Source: an uncultured Dialister sp. (GTDB lineage Bacteria > Bacillota > Negativicutes > Veillonellales > Dialisteraceae). Taken from it: DNA of 13,288 nt. Every line of letters starts with the position of its first letter. Positions within the stretch are counted from its first letter, which is position 1. A program made the position numbers and the translations under genes. Below are positions 6,350-13,288 of the stretch, one piece after another. The DNA is taken from NCBI RefSeq assembly GCF_900765565.1, contig NZ_CAAFRZ010000155.1, positions 1 to 13,288 on the forward strand. The letters are read 5' to 3'. The notes beneath the pieces were generated by a model, which was not told the DNA's origin, made no database searches, and saw only the letters and a list, made by a program, of their open reading frames with translations.

Positions 6350-6699
6350 TTGTCTTCCTCCTTATGAATTTTTTTCAGAAGGCCATCGATATGCATCCCA
6401 TAGTCCAGGGATGTATCTTCTTCAAAAGAAATTTCCGGGGTGTAGTAAATCTTGAGCCGCTGCCCAAGTTCCCGGCGGATGAATCCTTTCCCCCGGTTCA
6501 AAGCTTCCAGGGATGCCGCCTTTTCTTCGTCTTTTCCGAAGAGGGAGACGAAGATTTTCGCTTCCCGAAGATCCCCGGTCACTTCGACGCCGGTGACGGT
6601 GACAAATCCGATGCGGGGATCCTTCAGGTCATGGAGCAGCATGCTGCTCACTTCCTGTTTAATAAATTCCTGTACTTTCCGTACGCGTAATTCAGACAT
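6346..6699 (-). CDS. rbfA: 30S ribosome-binding factor A
   Basis: RbfA binds the 30S subunit near the 16S rRNA 5' helix and is needed for late maturation and cold adaptation. The 117-residue protein begins MSELRVRKVQEFIKQEVSSML and continues LKDPRIGFVTVTGVEVTGDLREAKIFVSLFG, typical of the family's single KH-like domain; PEISFEEDTSLDYGMHI near the C terminus is also conserved. I chose ATG 6699 because GGAGG lies 6 nt upstream; the open frame extends to 6747 but those codons fall in a terminator-like hairpin. Unlike the downstream genes, rbfA is separated from infB by 327 nt of structured DNA, so its expression may be partly uncoupled from infB. Confidence 0.95.
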   Translation of the reverse strand: MSELRVRKVQEFIKQEVSSMLLHDLKDPRIGFVTVTGVEVTGDLREAKIFVSLFGKDEEKAASLEALNRGKGFIRRELGQRLKIYYTPEISFEEDTSLDYGMHIDGLLKKIHKEEDK

Positions 6700-6729
6700 G
6701 GTACACCTCCTATGGGGTATAGAGTAAAA

Positions 6730-6763
6730 CATCCGCCCTTTATGCAATTGAAAAAGGCGGATG
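6730..6763 (-). terminator. Terminator-like hairpin 19 nt upstream of the rbfA ribosome-binding site
   Basis: CATCCGCC (6730-6737) pairs with GGCGGATG (6756-6763), extended inside by TTT/AAA pairs. In the leftward transcript the stem is followed by TTTTACTC. The U-tract is short, so it may be a weak terminator or attenuator that infB read-through must pass to reach rbfA. Confidence 0.5.
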
Positions 6764-6818
6764 GGAATGGTGAAAAAATGTGAGATAAAGTATTAAGAAT
6801 GAGGCCAAACCAGTGAAT

Positions 6819-6981
6819 GAGGCTGAGGGTGGTGGGTTGGGCAAGGCTGACGCCCTGCCAAAGCGGGGACGTAAGGAAGAAAAGCCGCCTTCGGCGGCAA
6901 ATCTTCCTTATGCCCCCGGTGCGGAGCACCCACCACCTGGTTGACGAGCGTCAGCGATGCCAACCTACAACCTTTAGCCCC
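6819..6981. repeat. ~160-bp imperfect inverted repeat filling the infB-rbfA junction
   Basis: The left half has GAGGCTGAGGGTGGTGGGTT, then GGCAAGGCTGACGCC. The right half read on the minus strand has GGGGCTAAAGGTTGTAGGTT, then GGCATCGCTGACGCTC. Both converge on the central stem at 6872-6910. The right arm also contains a GGTGCGGAGCACC palindrome (6918-6930). It resembles the 2.7-kb palindromic element in architecture, but its sequence is different. No coding potential is seen in this 327-nt gap. Confidence 0.6.
6872..6910 (-). terminator. Strong hairpin with U-rich 3' side between infB and rbfA
   Basis: TAAGGAAGA-AAA-GCCGCC-TTC-GGCGGC-AAA-TCTTCCTTA: 9 bp, a symmetric 3x3 internal loop, then 6 GC pairs and a triloop. 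In the leftward transcript the GC stem is followed by TTTTCTTCC, so the inner part reads as an intrinsic terminator for infB, while the outer stem would compete by pairing the U-tract. It may act as an operon-internal partial terminator or a processing site. Confidence 0.6.
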
Positions 6982-6991
6982 ATGTATACGT

Positions 6992-7035
6992 CTGGAATAT
7001 CAGCCCTCTCGGACGAGGGAGCCCAATCATTCCAG
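6992..7035 (-). other. Hairpin enclosing the infB stop codon
   Basis: CTGGAAT (6992-6998) pairs with ATTCCAG (7029-7035), enclosing a second stem CCCTC/GAGGG (7004-7008 with 7015-7019). The infB TGA (7029-7027) lies at the base of this structure. No U-tract follows, so it is more likely an mRNA stability or processing structure than a terminator. Confidence 0.35.
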
Positions 7036-9579
7036 CTTTGCTGCTTCTTCTTTCAGCTCGAAGGCTTCCAGCTGGTCTCCTTCTTTCACGTCCCGGTAGC
7101 TGTCGATGGCAATGCCGCATTCGAAGCCCGCTGCCACTTCTTTCACATCGTCCTTGAAGCGGCGCAGCGATGCAATCTTACCTTCATGAATAACGATGCC
7201 GTCACGGATGAGGCGGAGCTGGCAGGTACTGGTGACCTTGCCGTCCTGTACGTAGGAACCGGCAACGATGACTTTCGGGGTATGGATGACCTGGCGAACT
7301 TCCGCATGGCCCAGGAGGACTTCGCGGATGGTGGGTTCCAGCATGCCCGCCATAGCGGCTTTCACATCATCGATGCAGTCATAAATGACGCGGTAGAGAC
7401 GGATATCGACGCCGTCTTTTTCCGCCATGGCTCTTGCATTGGCATCAGGCCGGACATTGAACCCGATAATGAGAGCATGGGAGGCAGAGGCCAGCATAAC
7501 ATCGGATTCATTGATGGCACCGACGGCGGAATGGACGATGGAAATACGGACTTCATCGCTCTTGATGGCGGTCAGGGACTGTACCAGTGCTTCTACGGAG
7601 CCCTGGACATCGGCTTTGATGATAATATCCAGTTCCTTCATTTCCCCTTCCTTGATCTTTTCGAAGATGTTGTCCAGGGTGACTTTCTGTACGCTTCTCT
7701 GTTCCTCTTCCTTTGCCTTCGATGCACGGAGTTCCGCAATGGCTCTGGCTTTCTTTTCATCCATGACGTAGAAGTGGTCCCCCGCTTCCGGCACGCTGTC
7801 CATACCGAGGATTTCCGCGGGAGCTGAAGGTTCGGCGCTCTTCATTTTCCGTCCGTTTTCATTGGTCATGGCACGGACACGGCCCCAGCACTTGCCGGCC
7901 AGGATACCGTCGCCTACATGGAGGGTGCCATTCTGTACGAGGACGCTCATGACAGGGCCCCGGCCCTTATCGAGCTGGGCTTCGACTACGACGCCGTAGG
8001 CTTCGCGGTTCGGGTTGGCCTTCAGTTCCTGCATTTCTGCTACGAGGAGGATGTTTTCCAGCAGGTCATCAAGGCCGATTTTTTTCTTGGCGGAAATCGG
8101 AGTCATAATGACATCGCCGCCCCAGTCTTCTGCCAGAAGTCCTTCCTTGGACAGTTCTTCCTTGATGCGGTCCGGGTTGGCACCGGGTTTATCGATCTTA
8201 TTGATGGCCACCATAATCGGCACCTTCGCATTCTTTGCGTGGTGGATAGCTTCGATGGTCTGCGGCATGACGCCGTCGTCCGCTGCTACGATAAGTACAG
8301 CGATATCGGTGATCTGGGCGCCTCTGGAACGCATGGCCGTGAATGCCTCGTGGCCAGGGGTATCGAGGAATGTAATCTTGTGTCCCTTGTAACGGATCTG
8401 GTAAGCACCGATTCTCTGGGTAATGCCGCCGGCTTCGTGCATGGCCACATTCGTCTGGCGCAGGGCATCGAGGAGGGTGGTCTTACCATGGTCTACGTGG
8501 CCCATGATAGTAACCACGGCAGGCCGGGGTTTCAGGAACCGGGGATCATCGGGAGCCGGTGTATATTCGGTGGGATCAGCTGCTTCCTTCGGTTCCAGCA
8601 GTTTCACGCCGAATTCTTCCGCCAGGATTTCCACGGTATCCCGGTCCAGGTTCTGGTTGATGGTGGCCATGACGCCATCCATCATGAGGTGCTTAATGAT
8701 TTCGCTGACTTCCCGTCCGAAGAGGTCTGCCAGTTCTTTAACGGTAACGCTGGGCGGAAGTTCCACTTCCGTCGGATAGGTAACCGCTTTCTTTTCGGCC
8801 ATATGCTTCTTTTTCTTCGTCTGGTTCAGGGAACGGGCCATGAGGGAGCCCCCTTCCTTTTCCCTGCGGCTTCTTTCCCAGTCCTTCTTCGTCTTCTTCT
8901 TTGCCGGTTTTTCTCTTCTCTGGGTGGCTGCCGGCTTTTCTTCTACCGGAGCGGGGCGGCTGTTCCTGTCGGATGGCCGTCGATCCTGGTGGGGACGGTC
9001 ATTTCTGTCGCTGCGGCCGTTTCCATTCCGATCATTTCTGCCCTGGGAAGTCCGGCCGGATTCATTCCGGTTCCGATTATCCCGCTGGGGACGGTCGTTC
9101 CGGTCATTCCGGTTTCTTTCACCCTGCCGTTCGCTGCGGTTGTCCCGGGAGTGGAAATTCTTTTCATCCCTCGGACGGTTTTCTTTCCGTTCCTGTCTCG
9201 ATTCTTCTCCCTTCCGGGCCGGTTTTGCTTCCGCCTTCAGAGCCGGCTTCGGTTCTTCCGCCTTCTTTATCGGTTTCGGAGCCGGTTTCGGTGCTTCCGG
9301 CACTTCGATGGAGGAATAGGATGCCTGCTGGCCGGATTCCTTATTCTTCCGGTCCGTAGGCCGTCCCTGCTGGTCAAACCGTACGGTACGAATCACCGGG
9401 CGGCGGGCCGGTTTCTTCTTTGCCGCAAAGGCCTTCGCCAGCACGGCGTGGCCATTATCATCCACGCTGCTCAGGCGGCTCGTCACATCAATATTATTCT
9501 TCTTCAGTACTTCCAGTACCTCTTTATCGGTCTTTCCGAATTCCCTGGCTAATTCATAAACTCTCTTTTTCTTCTGCAT
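7027..9579 (-). CDS. infB: Translation initiation factor IF-2
   Basis: IF-2 is the GTPase that places fMet-tRNA on the 30S subunit and drives 50S joining. The 850-residue protein starts with an IF2 N-domain ([20 protein letters not shown], about 1-55). A highly charged linker (about 100-250) is rich in Arg, Asn, Asp, Lys and Pro with recurring RNDR units. A second IF2 N-type domain covers about 262-335. The G domain has GHVDHGKT (360-367), DTPGH (406-410), NKID (460-463) and SAK (496-498). Domains II, III and IV follow to the end. ATG 9579 has GGGAGG 6 nt upstream and lies 17 nt after ylxQ. An in-frame ATG at 8841 (residue 247), preceded by AAGGAAGG, could give a shorter isoform. Confidence 0.98.
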   Translation of the reverse strand: MQKKKRVYELAREFGKTDKEVLEVLKKNNIDVTSRLSSVDDNGHAVLAKAFAAKKKPARRPVIRTVRFDQQGRPTDRKNKESGQQASYSSIEVPEAPKPAPKPIKKAEEPKPALKAEAKPARKGEESRQERKENRPRDEKNFHSRDNRSERQGERNRNDRNDRPQRDNRNRNESGRTSQGRNDRNGNGRSDRNDRPHQDRRPSDRNSRPAPVEEKPAATQRREKPAKKKTKKDWERSRREKEGGSLMARSLNQTKKKKHMAEKKAVTYPTEVELPPSVTVKELADLFGREVSEIIKHLMMDGVMATINQNLDRDTVEILAEEFGVKLLEPKEAADPTEYTPAPDDPRFLKPRPAVVTIMGHVDHGKTTLLDALRQTNVAMHEAGGITQRIGAYQIRYKGHKITFLDTPGHEAFTAMRSRGAQITDIAVLIVAADDGVMPQTIEAIHHAKNAKVPIMVAINKIDKPGANPDRIKEELSKEGLLAEDWGGDVIMTPISAKKKIGLDDLLENILLVAEMQELKANPNREAYGVVVEAQLDKGRGPVMSVLVQNGTLHVGDGILAGKCWGRVRAMTNENGRKMKSAEPSAPAEILGMDSVPEAGDHFYVMDEKKARAIAELRASKAKEEEQRSVQKVTLDNIFEKIKEGEMKELDIIIKADVQGSVEALVQSLTAIKSDEVRISIVHSAVGAINESDVMLASASHALIIGFNVRPDANARAMAEKDGVDIRLYRVIYDCIDDVKAAMAGMLEPTIREVLLGHAEVRQVIHTPKVIVAGSYVQDGKVTSTCQLRLIRDGIVIHEGKIASLRRFKDDVKEVAAGFECGIAIDSYRDVKEGDQLEAFELKEEAAKLE

Positions 9580-9596
9580 AAGCAGCCTCCCAACCT

Positions 9597-9908
9597 TTAT
9601 GTTTTCCGACGGTCAATTTTCTCTGCAATTGCCCTGCCGAATCCTTTATCTGTAATCAGCGCTGCTGTCCTGACCCCTTTCCCGAGAGCCTGTCCCAGCC
9701 GTTCTTTCTCTCCGAACAGCCTGTATGACAGGTGGAGCCGTTCAGCAGCCTTTATATATTCGTCCTTTGTTCGCGGGGAGCTGTCTTCTGTAACAATCAG
9801 CAGGACGGCCTGCCTCTTTTTTAATCCTTCTGACACCTGTTCATTCCCGGAAAGCAGTTTTCCTGCTTTCATGCAAAGGCCAAGCATCCTGTAAATCGGC
9901 TCATCCAT
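9597..9908 (-). CDS. L7Ae/L30e-family RNA-binding protein YlxQ
   Basis: The 103-residue protein has the L7Ae/L30e fold signature: IYRMLGLCMKAGKLLSGNEQV, KRQAVLLIVTEDSS, and the GKGVRTAALITDKGFGRAI segment. Family members bind kink-turn RNA; the role of bacterial YlxQ is not settled and it is probably linked to ribosomes or RNase P. Its position between rnpM and infB is the conserved Firmicute order. ATG 9908 overlaps the rnpM stop by 8 nt (ATGGATGA) and has no clear ribosome-binding site of its own, which points to translational coupling with rnpM. Confidence 0.9.
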   Translation of the reverse strand: MDEPIYRMLGLCMKAGKLLSGNEQVSEGLKKRQAVLLIVTEDSSPRTKDEYIKAAERLHLSYRLFGEKERLGQALGKGVRTAALITDKGFGRAIAEKIDRRKT

Positions 9909-10167
9909 TTTCGATCTGTGATTTCAGTGCTTCATACACTTCTTTGGAAACCGGACGCTTCAGGGATTTCTCCAGGCCATGGGATTCATAGGCCTTGGTG
10001 AAGCAATCCATATTGTCACACACATATACGCCGCGGCCCGATTTCTTTCCTGTCCGGTCCACTTCGATGATGCCCGTAGGAAGCGCCACAATGCGGAGAA
10101 GCTCTTTTTTCGGCTTCAGTTCCTTGCATCCTACGCACATGCGCATGGGAATCTTTTTTACTTTCAT
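9901..10167 (-). CDS. rnpM: RNase P modulator RnpM (YlxR, DUF448)
   Basis: This is an 88-residue basic protein of the YlxR/DUF448 family. It carries the family hallmarks MRMCVGC (residues 8-14), KKELLRIV, and [13 protein letters not shown], with the four cysteines placed as expected. In B. subtilis the family member binds RNase P RNA and modulates its activity; nucleoid or RNA roles have also been reported. ATG 10167 overlaps the nusA stop by 4 nt (ATGA), with GGAGG 10 nt upstream inside nusA, so it is co-translated with nusA. Confidence 0.92.
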   Translation of the reverse strand: MKVKKIPMRMCVGCKELKPKKELLRIVALPTGIIEVDRTGKKSGRGVYVCDNMDCFTKAYESHGLEKSLKRPVSKEVYEALKSQIENG

Positions 10168-11303
10168 TCCTTATCTTCCTCCGTATCTCCGCCAGCTTCG
10201 ATATCTCCAAGGATATCATCGTCTTCTGCGCCCTCTTCAGGCTGGTCGAATCCTTCTTCCTGGGCCTGGGTTTCGCTCTTGATGTCGATCTTCCAACCCG
10301 TCAGCTTGGCAGCGAGCCTTGCATTCTGTCCGGACTTGCCGATGGCCAGGGACAGCTGGTAATCAGGAACCACGACGAAGGAAGACTTTTCTTCTTCCCA
10401 TACAGACACGGTAACCACCTTTGCCGGAGACAGGGCATTGGCGATATAAACGGCCGGATCTTCATCCCAGCGGACAATATCGATCTTTTCATCGTGGAGT
10501 TCGTCCACAATGTTCTGGACGCGCTGTCCCTTGGGGCCTACGCAGGCACCGACAGGGTCGATATTCGGGTCCATGGCATATACGGCGATTTTGGCGCGGG
10601 AGCCCGGTTCACGGACAACATTCTTGATTTCCACGGAACCACTGTAAATTTCCGGTACTTCCAGTTCAAAGAGCCTCTTCAGGAGGTTCGGATGGGTCCT
10701 GGAGAGGATGATTTCCGGTCCCTTCGTGGTCTTCCGTACTTCCAGCACGTAGCATTTGATTTTGTCGTTGGTATGGAAAACTTCCCCTTCAATCTGTTCC
10801 GCATAGGGAAGGATACCTTCCACCCGGCCCAAATCTACGAAAATGGTGCGGGATTCACTCCACTTTACGGTGCCCGTGATGATATCCCCTTCGCGGCCGG
10901 AGAATTCATTATAAATGGAACCTCTCTCCGCTTCCCGGAGCTTCTGGATCATCACCTGCTTAGCAGTCTGGGCAGCGACACGGCCGAAATTCTTCGGGGT
11001 CACGTCGATCTGCAGCATATCACCGGCTTCATAGGACTTATCAATTTTCTTCGCATCTTCCACGGTAATTTCGTTCACCGCATTTTCCGAAGCGGGATCA
11101 ATGGTTTCTACCACCGTTTTTTCTGCATAAATATGATAGTCTCCGGTTTCCCGGTTCAGGGAAACCGAGGTCTTGGCGTTGCTGCCGGTCTCTTTCTTGT
11201 AAGCGGTGAGAAGCATCATTTCCAATGCGTCAAAAACTACGTTCTCATCCACTTTCTTGGCCTTTACAAGACCCTTGACTGCTTCTATTAAATTGCCATT
11301 CAC
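10164..11303 (-). CDS. nusA: Transcription termination/antitermination factor NusA
   Basis: NusA binds RNA polymerase and nascent RNA, promoting pausing and hairpin-dependent termination. The 379-residue form has the N-terminal RNAP-binding domain (1 to about 125, [21 protein letters not shown]), an S1 domain (about 135-200, TGTVKW...[12 protein letters not shown]), KH1 ([16 protein letters not shown]) and KH2 ([23 protein letters not shown]). A short acidic tail (about 350-379, EEGAEDDD...DTEEDKE) takes the place of the enterobacterial acidic repeats. The start is GTG at 11303; AGGAGG lies 11 nt upstream, longer than optimal, which may keep initiation modest. It follows rimP by 20 nt and overlaps rnpM by 4 nt. 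Confidence 0.97.
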   Translation of the reverse strand: MNGNLIEAVKGLVKAKKVDENVVFDALEMMLLTAYKKETGSNAKTSVSLNRETGDYHIYAEKTVVETIDPASENAVNEITVEDAKKIDKSYEAGDMLQIDVTPKNFGRVAAQTAKQVMIQKLREAERGSIYNEFSGREGDIITGTVKWSESRTIFVDLGRVEGILPYAEQIEGEVFHTNDKIKCYVLEVRKTTKGPEIILSRTHPNLLKRLFELEVPEIYSGSVEIKNVVREPGSRAKIAVYAMDPNIDPVGACVGPKGQRVQNIVDELHDEKIDIVRWDEDPAVYIANALSPAKVVTVSVWEEEKSSFVVVPDYQLSLAIGKSGQNARLAAKLTGWKIDIKSETQAQEEGFDQPEEGAEDDDILGDIEAGGDTEEDKE

Positions 11304-11323
11304 GATGAATATTTCCTCCTGCT

Positions 11324-11794
11324 TTAAAATGAAAAATGCAGCCTTACCTGCGAAATCTTATCCCTGTCTACCGATGTCTTCCCGCCATCCTCCATTTCAA
11401 GGAGAAGGGCTCCCTCTTCAGAAAGCCCCAGAAGCTTTGCTGTGAAGGATTTCACCTTCGTCCCCTCCAGGGGTGCAAAGAGCTTCACGTCCACATCACT
11501 GCCGGTGTACCGGATAAAGTCCTTATCCTTCTTCAGTATCCGGTCCAATCCCGGGGAAGAAACTTCCAGCATGTAATTATCGGGAATCAGGTCTTCCTCA
11601 TCCAGAAGGGCACCGGCCTTTTCACTGACTGCCTGGCAGTCAGAAAGATCCACGCCGCCTTCCTTGTCAATGAAAATGCGGAGAATCCAATTTCTCTCCC
11701 GCACATACTCCACATCCACAAGCTCGATGCCTTCCGCTTCCAGACGGGATTCCAGCAGTTTTTCCACTGCCTCTTCGATTTCCCTGCGTGCCAT
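11324..11794 (-). CDS. rimP: Ribosome maturation factor RimP
   Basis: RimP assists 30S assembly around the S12/central pseudoknot region. From ATG 11794 the protein has 156 residues: an N-terminal domain (EEAVEKLLESRLEAEGIELVDVEY...WILRIFIDKEGGVDLSDC) with the signature YMLEVSSPGLDRILKKDKDF, and a C-terminal SH3-like beta domain ending in RLHFSF. I chose 11794 because GGGAGG is about 4 nt upstream and the family usually starts here; the frame extends to 11848, but that would start inside the leader terminator. It is the first gene of the operon. Confidence 0.95.
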   Translation of the reverse strand: MARREIEEAVEKLLESRLEAEGIELVDVEYVRERNWILRIFIDKEGGVDLSDCQAVSEKAGALLDEEDLIPDNYMLEVSSPGLDRILKKDKDFIRYTGSDVDVKLFAPLEGTKVKSFTAKLLGLSEEGALLLEMEDGGKTSVDRDKISQVRLHFSF

Positions 11795-11831
11795 ATGCCC
11801 TCCCTTATGCAAACATCCTACTATAAGAAAA

Positions 11832-11849
11832 AGTGAGCCGAAGCTCACT
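11832..11849 (-). terminator. UUCG-capped terminator in the rimP-nusA operon leader (attenuator)
   Basis: In the leftward transcript AGTGAGC-TTCG-GCTCACT is a perfect 7-bp stem with the very stable cUUCGg tetraloop, followed by TTTTTCTT. It lies between the promoter at 11885-11913 and rimP, about 30 nt before the ribosome-binding site. It can only act on this operon's own transcripts or upstream read-through. In B. subtilis the same operon is known to be autoregulated through a NusA-stimulated leader terminator; equivalence here is inference. Confidence 0.8.
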
Positions 11850-11884
11850 CCACAGGAAATTCTATAAACACACTTACCGAAGAC

Positions 11885-11913
11885 ATTATATCACATCTTG
11901 TAAAGCGTGGGAA
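11885..11913 (-). promoter_or_regulatory. Extended -10 promoter of the rimP-nusA-infB operon
   Basis: Reading leftward, TGA-TATAAT (11893-11885) is a perfect -10 with the TGn extension; 17 nt upstream lies TTCCCA (11913-11908), a four-of-six -35. Transcription should start near 11878, giving a leader of about 84 nt that includes the terminator at 11832-11849. Confidence 0.7.
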
Positions 11914-11949
11914 GGGCCGCCGGGAAAGGCTGCGGCTAAGGGAAAGAGG

Positions 11950-12115
11950 GAAAGAGGCGATGCTGATAGATCGAATCATTCGTGCGGAGACTTCTGGCTC
12001 CTGTCTGGGCATCGTGCGAACCTGTGGGTCCTTGAGCCATGAGCATTGAGCTGATTGGGCCCTTTGAGCCATTACCTTATCAGTCCCTGTGAGCTCATCC
12101 TGGTGACTCTATCAA
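11950..12115 (-). repeat. Diverged repeat-family copy in the gap between lipoprotein gene and rimP
   Basis: The 12180-11914 gap has no gene. GCTGATAGATCG, AATCATTCGTGCGGAG and ACTTCTGGCT (11960-12000) align with GCTGATGGATAG, AGTCATTCGCGCAGGG and GCTTCTAGCT of the 2.7-kb element. TGACTCTATCA near 12103-12113 is the inverted partner of GATAGAGTCA, so traces of both arms remain. A CTTGAGC-TGAGCATTGAGC block (12030-12052) is shared with the 866-1060 copy. Strand is nominal, since the family is palindromic. No clear terminator for the lipoprotein gene is visible here. Confidence 0.5.
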
Positions 12116-12179
12116 CAAGCACCGCACCCCCAAAGCCCCCTGCGTCCCTTTCTCCTATGATGCACCGAATGCTCTCCTC

Positions 12180-13143
12180 TCATCCTCCATCAAACAGCTC
12201 CGGATACACTGCCCGGGCGCTGGCTTCCATAGCGTCGGTGATATGCTGGGACATGACGTACTTGTACTTCTCCGGAAAGGGTACCAGTTTCCCGTTTTTC
12301 ACGGCCTTTACATCCTGGTAGGCCGGATTTTCCTTAAGCTCCCTGGCAAATTCCGCCTCATCGTCCCCTTCCTTTACCTTCCATACCGGCATGAGAATCA
12401 CATCGGGGTCAATTTCCGGGAGAAGTTCCGTGGACAGGTAGGCATTGATCCCCTTCGGCACATCGTACCGGGCCGCCCCGTCTTTCACATGGGCCATGGA
12501 CAGAATCTCACTGAAAAGGGTCCCTTTCTTACCCAGGATTCCCCGGAAGGACAGGGCCAGGGCGGTGCGCTCTTTATCCTCTGTAATGGGGGCCAGTTTT
12601 TCTTCCAGCGCTGCTTTTTTAGCCTTCATATCATTGACCATGGCTTTCCCCTTTTCTTCCTCGTCCACCGCTTTTGCCACGCCCATGACCTTCGTCTCCA
12701 TTTCATCCCAGGTGGCAAGGAATGAGGGATACATACACCGGTACCCCGGACTGCCGAAGGAGGTTCACCACATTCCCGGAAATGGCGGTGGACGCAATGA
12801 CCAGGTCCGGCTTCATGGCCATGATGGACTCCACATTGGTATCGGTGGTCTTCCCCACCGCATCCCGCTCTTCCGGAGTGACAAAGGTGATGTCCTCGTT
12901 GCCCGCATACTTCGAGAGTGCCTCTACCCGGGAAGTTTCCACAAGGCCCAGGAGGATTTCATCGGTGCCGTAGGTGAGGGATACAATCCGGGACGGATGG
13001 CTGGGGACAGAGAGGGTATATCCTGTATCGTCCTTTATCGTACGGGATGAGGAGCCAGCATGTTTCACACTCCCGCAGCCTGTGGTAAGGGACAGGATGA
13101 AGGTGAGAATAATGGATAAAAAGATGGTGGTCAGATGTTTCAA
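12180..13143 (-). pseudogene. Substrate-binding lipoprotein of a siderophore/heme/cobalamin ABC importer, split by a frameshift
   Basis: Two overlapping leftward frames (13143-12703 and 12734-12180) together spell one periplasmic-binding-protein type III (BtuF/FhuD-like) protein. It starts TTG 13143 with GGGAGG 5 nt upstream. Residues 1-23 are a lipoprotein signal with lipobox LTTGC. Then come GYTLSVPSHPSRIVSL, ALSKYAGNEDITFVTPEERDAVGKTTDTNVESIMAMKPDLVI, and SGVPVYV. After the shift the protein resumes at YPSFLATWDEMETKVMGVA and ends PELFDGG. Joining the frames needs two bases added or one removed near 12732-12745, around GTGTATGTATCCC; adding two would give VYVYPS. The family delivers Fe-siderophore, heme or B12 to an inner-membrane permease. 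The ligand is unknown and no permease or ATPase is in the window. Cause: real mutation or sequencing error. Confidence 0.85.
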
Positions 13144-13182
13144 AGATACCTCCCTGGGTGTAATGCAAAAGACAGCGATATT

Positions 13183-13288
13183 TCAGTATTGCGAGCTGTT
13201 GGGGCGACGCTGGTGGGTAGAGTCATTCGTGCGGAGCTTCTAGCTGTTAGCTGCTAGCTTCTAGGAAAGCTGGCAAGCCTACGGCACG
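13183..13288 (+). repeat. Second close copy of the palindromic intergenic repeat, cut by the window end
   Basis: This stretch aligns along its whole length with the left arm of the 2.7-kb element: GCGAGCTGTTGGGG, GTAGAGTCATTCGTGCGG, AGCTTCTAGCTGTTAGC, TGCTAGCTTCTAGGAAAGC and AGCCTACGGCACG. The outer edge (ATATTTCAGTATTGCGAGC) also resembles the right outer edge of that element. The second arm presumably continues beyond base 13288. It sits about 40 nt upstream of the lipoprotein start codon, so any promoter for that gene lies inside or beyond the repeat. Confidence 0.8.

Noticed and set aside
7918..9552. 544-codon rightward open frame opposite infB
   Set aside because: Exact antisense shadow of IF-2 coding sequence, including the low-complexity linker; no ribosome-binding site or recognisable domain.
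13144..13288. Cobalamin riboswitch or Fur box before the lipoprotein gene
   Set aside because: No B12-box-like or Fur-like palindrome is visible; the interval is occupied by the repeat copy.

Overview
The window reads as chromosome of a low-to-mid GC Firmicute. The evidence is strong GGAGG ribosome-binding sites, the compact rimP-nusA-rnpM(ylxR)-ylxQ-infB-rbfA-nrnA-truB-ribF order, an NrnA-type DHH phosphoesterase and a B. subtilis-like NusA that ends after KH2. A Negativicutes host (Dialister/Megasphaera/Veillonella-like) is my best guess from general look and is not proven by anything here.

Layout from left to right. Bases 1-96 carry four degenerate tandem units of about 21 bp that resemble the terminal repeats of an IS21-family element; they run straight into the 3' half of a MATE efflux gene (to 850), which has lost its N-terminal half. 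Bases 851-1146 hold diverged interspersed repeat sequence. A perfect bidirectional terminator (1147-1192) separates this from a leftward PLP-dependent aminotransferase (2420-1209), which has its own near-consensus promoter and a leader of about 210 nt. Bases 2680-3460 contain no large gene. They hold a 250-bp palindromic repeat element, a small leftward ORF bracketed by terminator-like hairpins, and a very AT-rich stretch with promoter-like and operator-like sequences.

From 11.9 kb leftward to 3.6 kb runs the translation/transcription operon: rimP, nusA, rnpM, ylxQ, infB, then a structured 327-nt junction, then rbfA, nrnA, truB and ribF, mostly with overlapping or abutting ends. It starts at an extended -10 promoter (TGATATAAT) followed by a leader with a UUCG-capped terminator, which suggests attenuation, as known for NusA autoregulation of the B. 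subtilis nusA operon. It ends at a bidirectional terminator (3464-3529). The products assemble 30S subunits (RimP, RbfA), control elongation and termination (NusA), modulate RNase P (RnpM), start translation (IF-2), degrade nanoRNA (NrnA), modify tRNA (TruB) and make FMN/FAD (RibF).

Farther right are another diverged repeat copy and a leftward substrate-binding lipoprotein gene (13143-12180) of the Fe-siderophore/heme/cobalamin type, split by one frameshift. The window ends inside a repeat copy closely matching the palindromic element at 2.7-2.9 kb. I see no CRISPR, tRNA, rRNA, toxin-antitoxin or defence locus. The most notable non-genic signals are the interspersed palindromic repeat family, the structured infB-rbfA junction, the nusA-operon attenuator and the small-ORF/AT-rich island. 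None of these amounts to a clearly new system on sequence alone.
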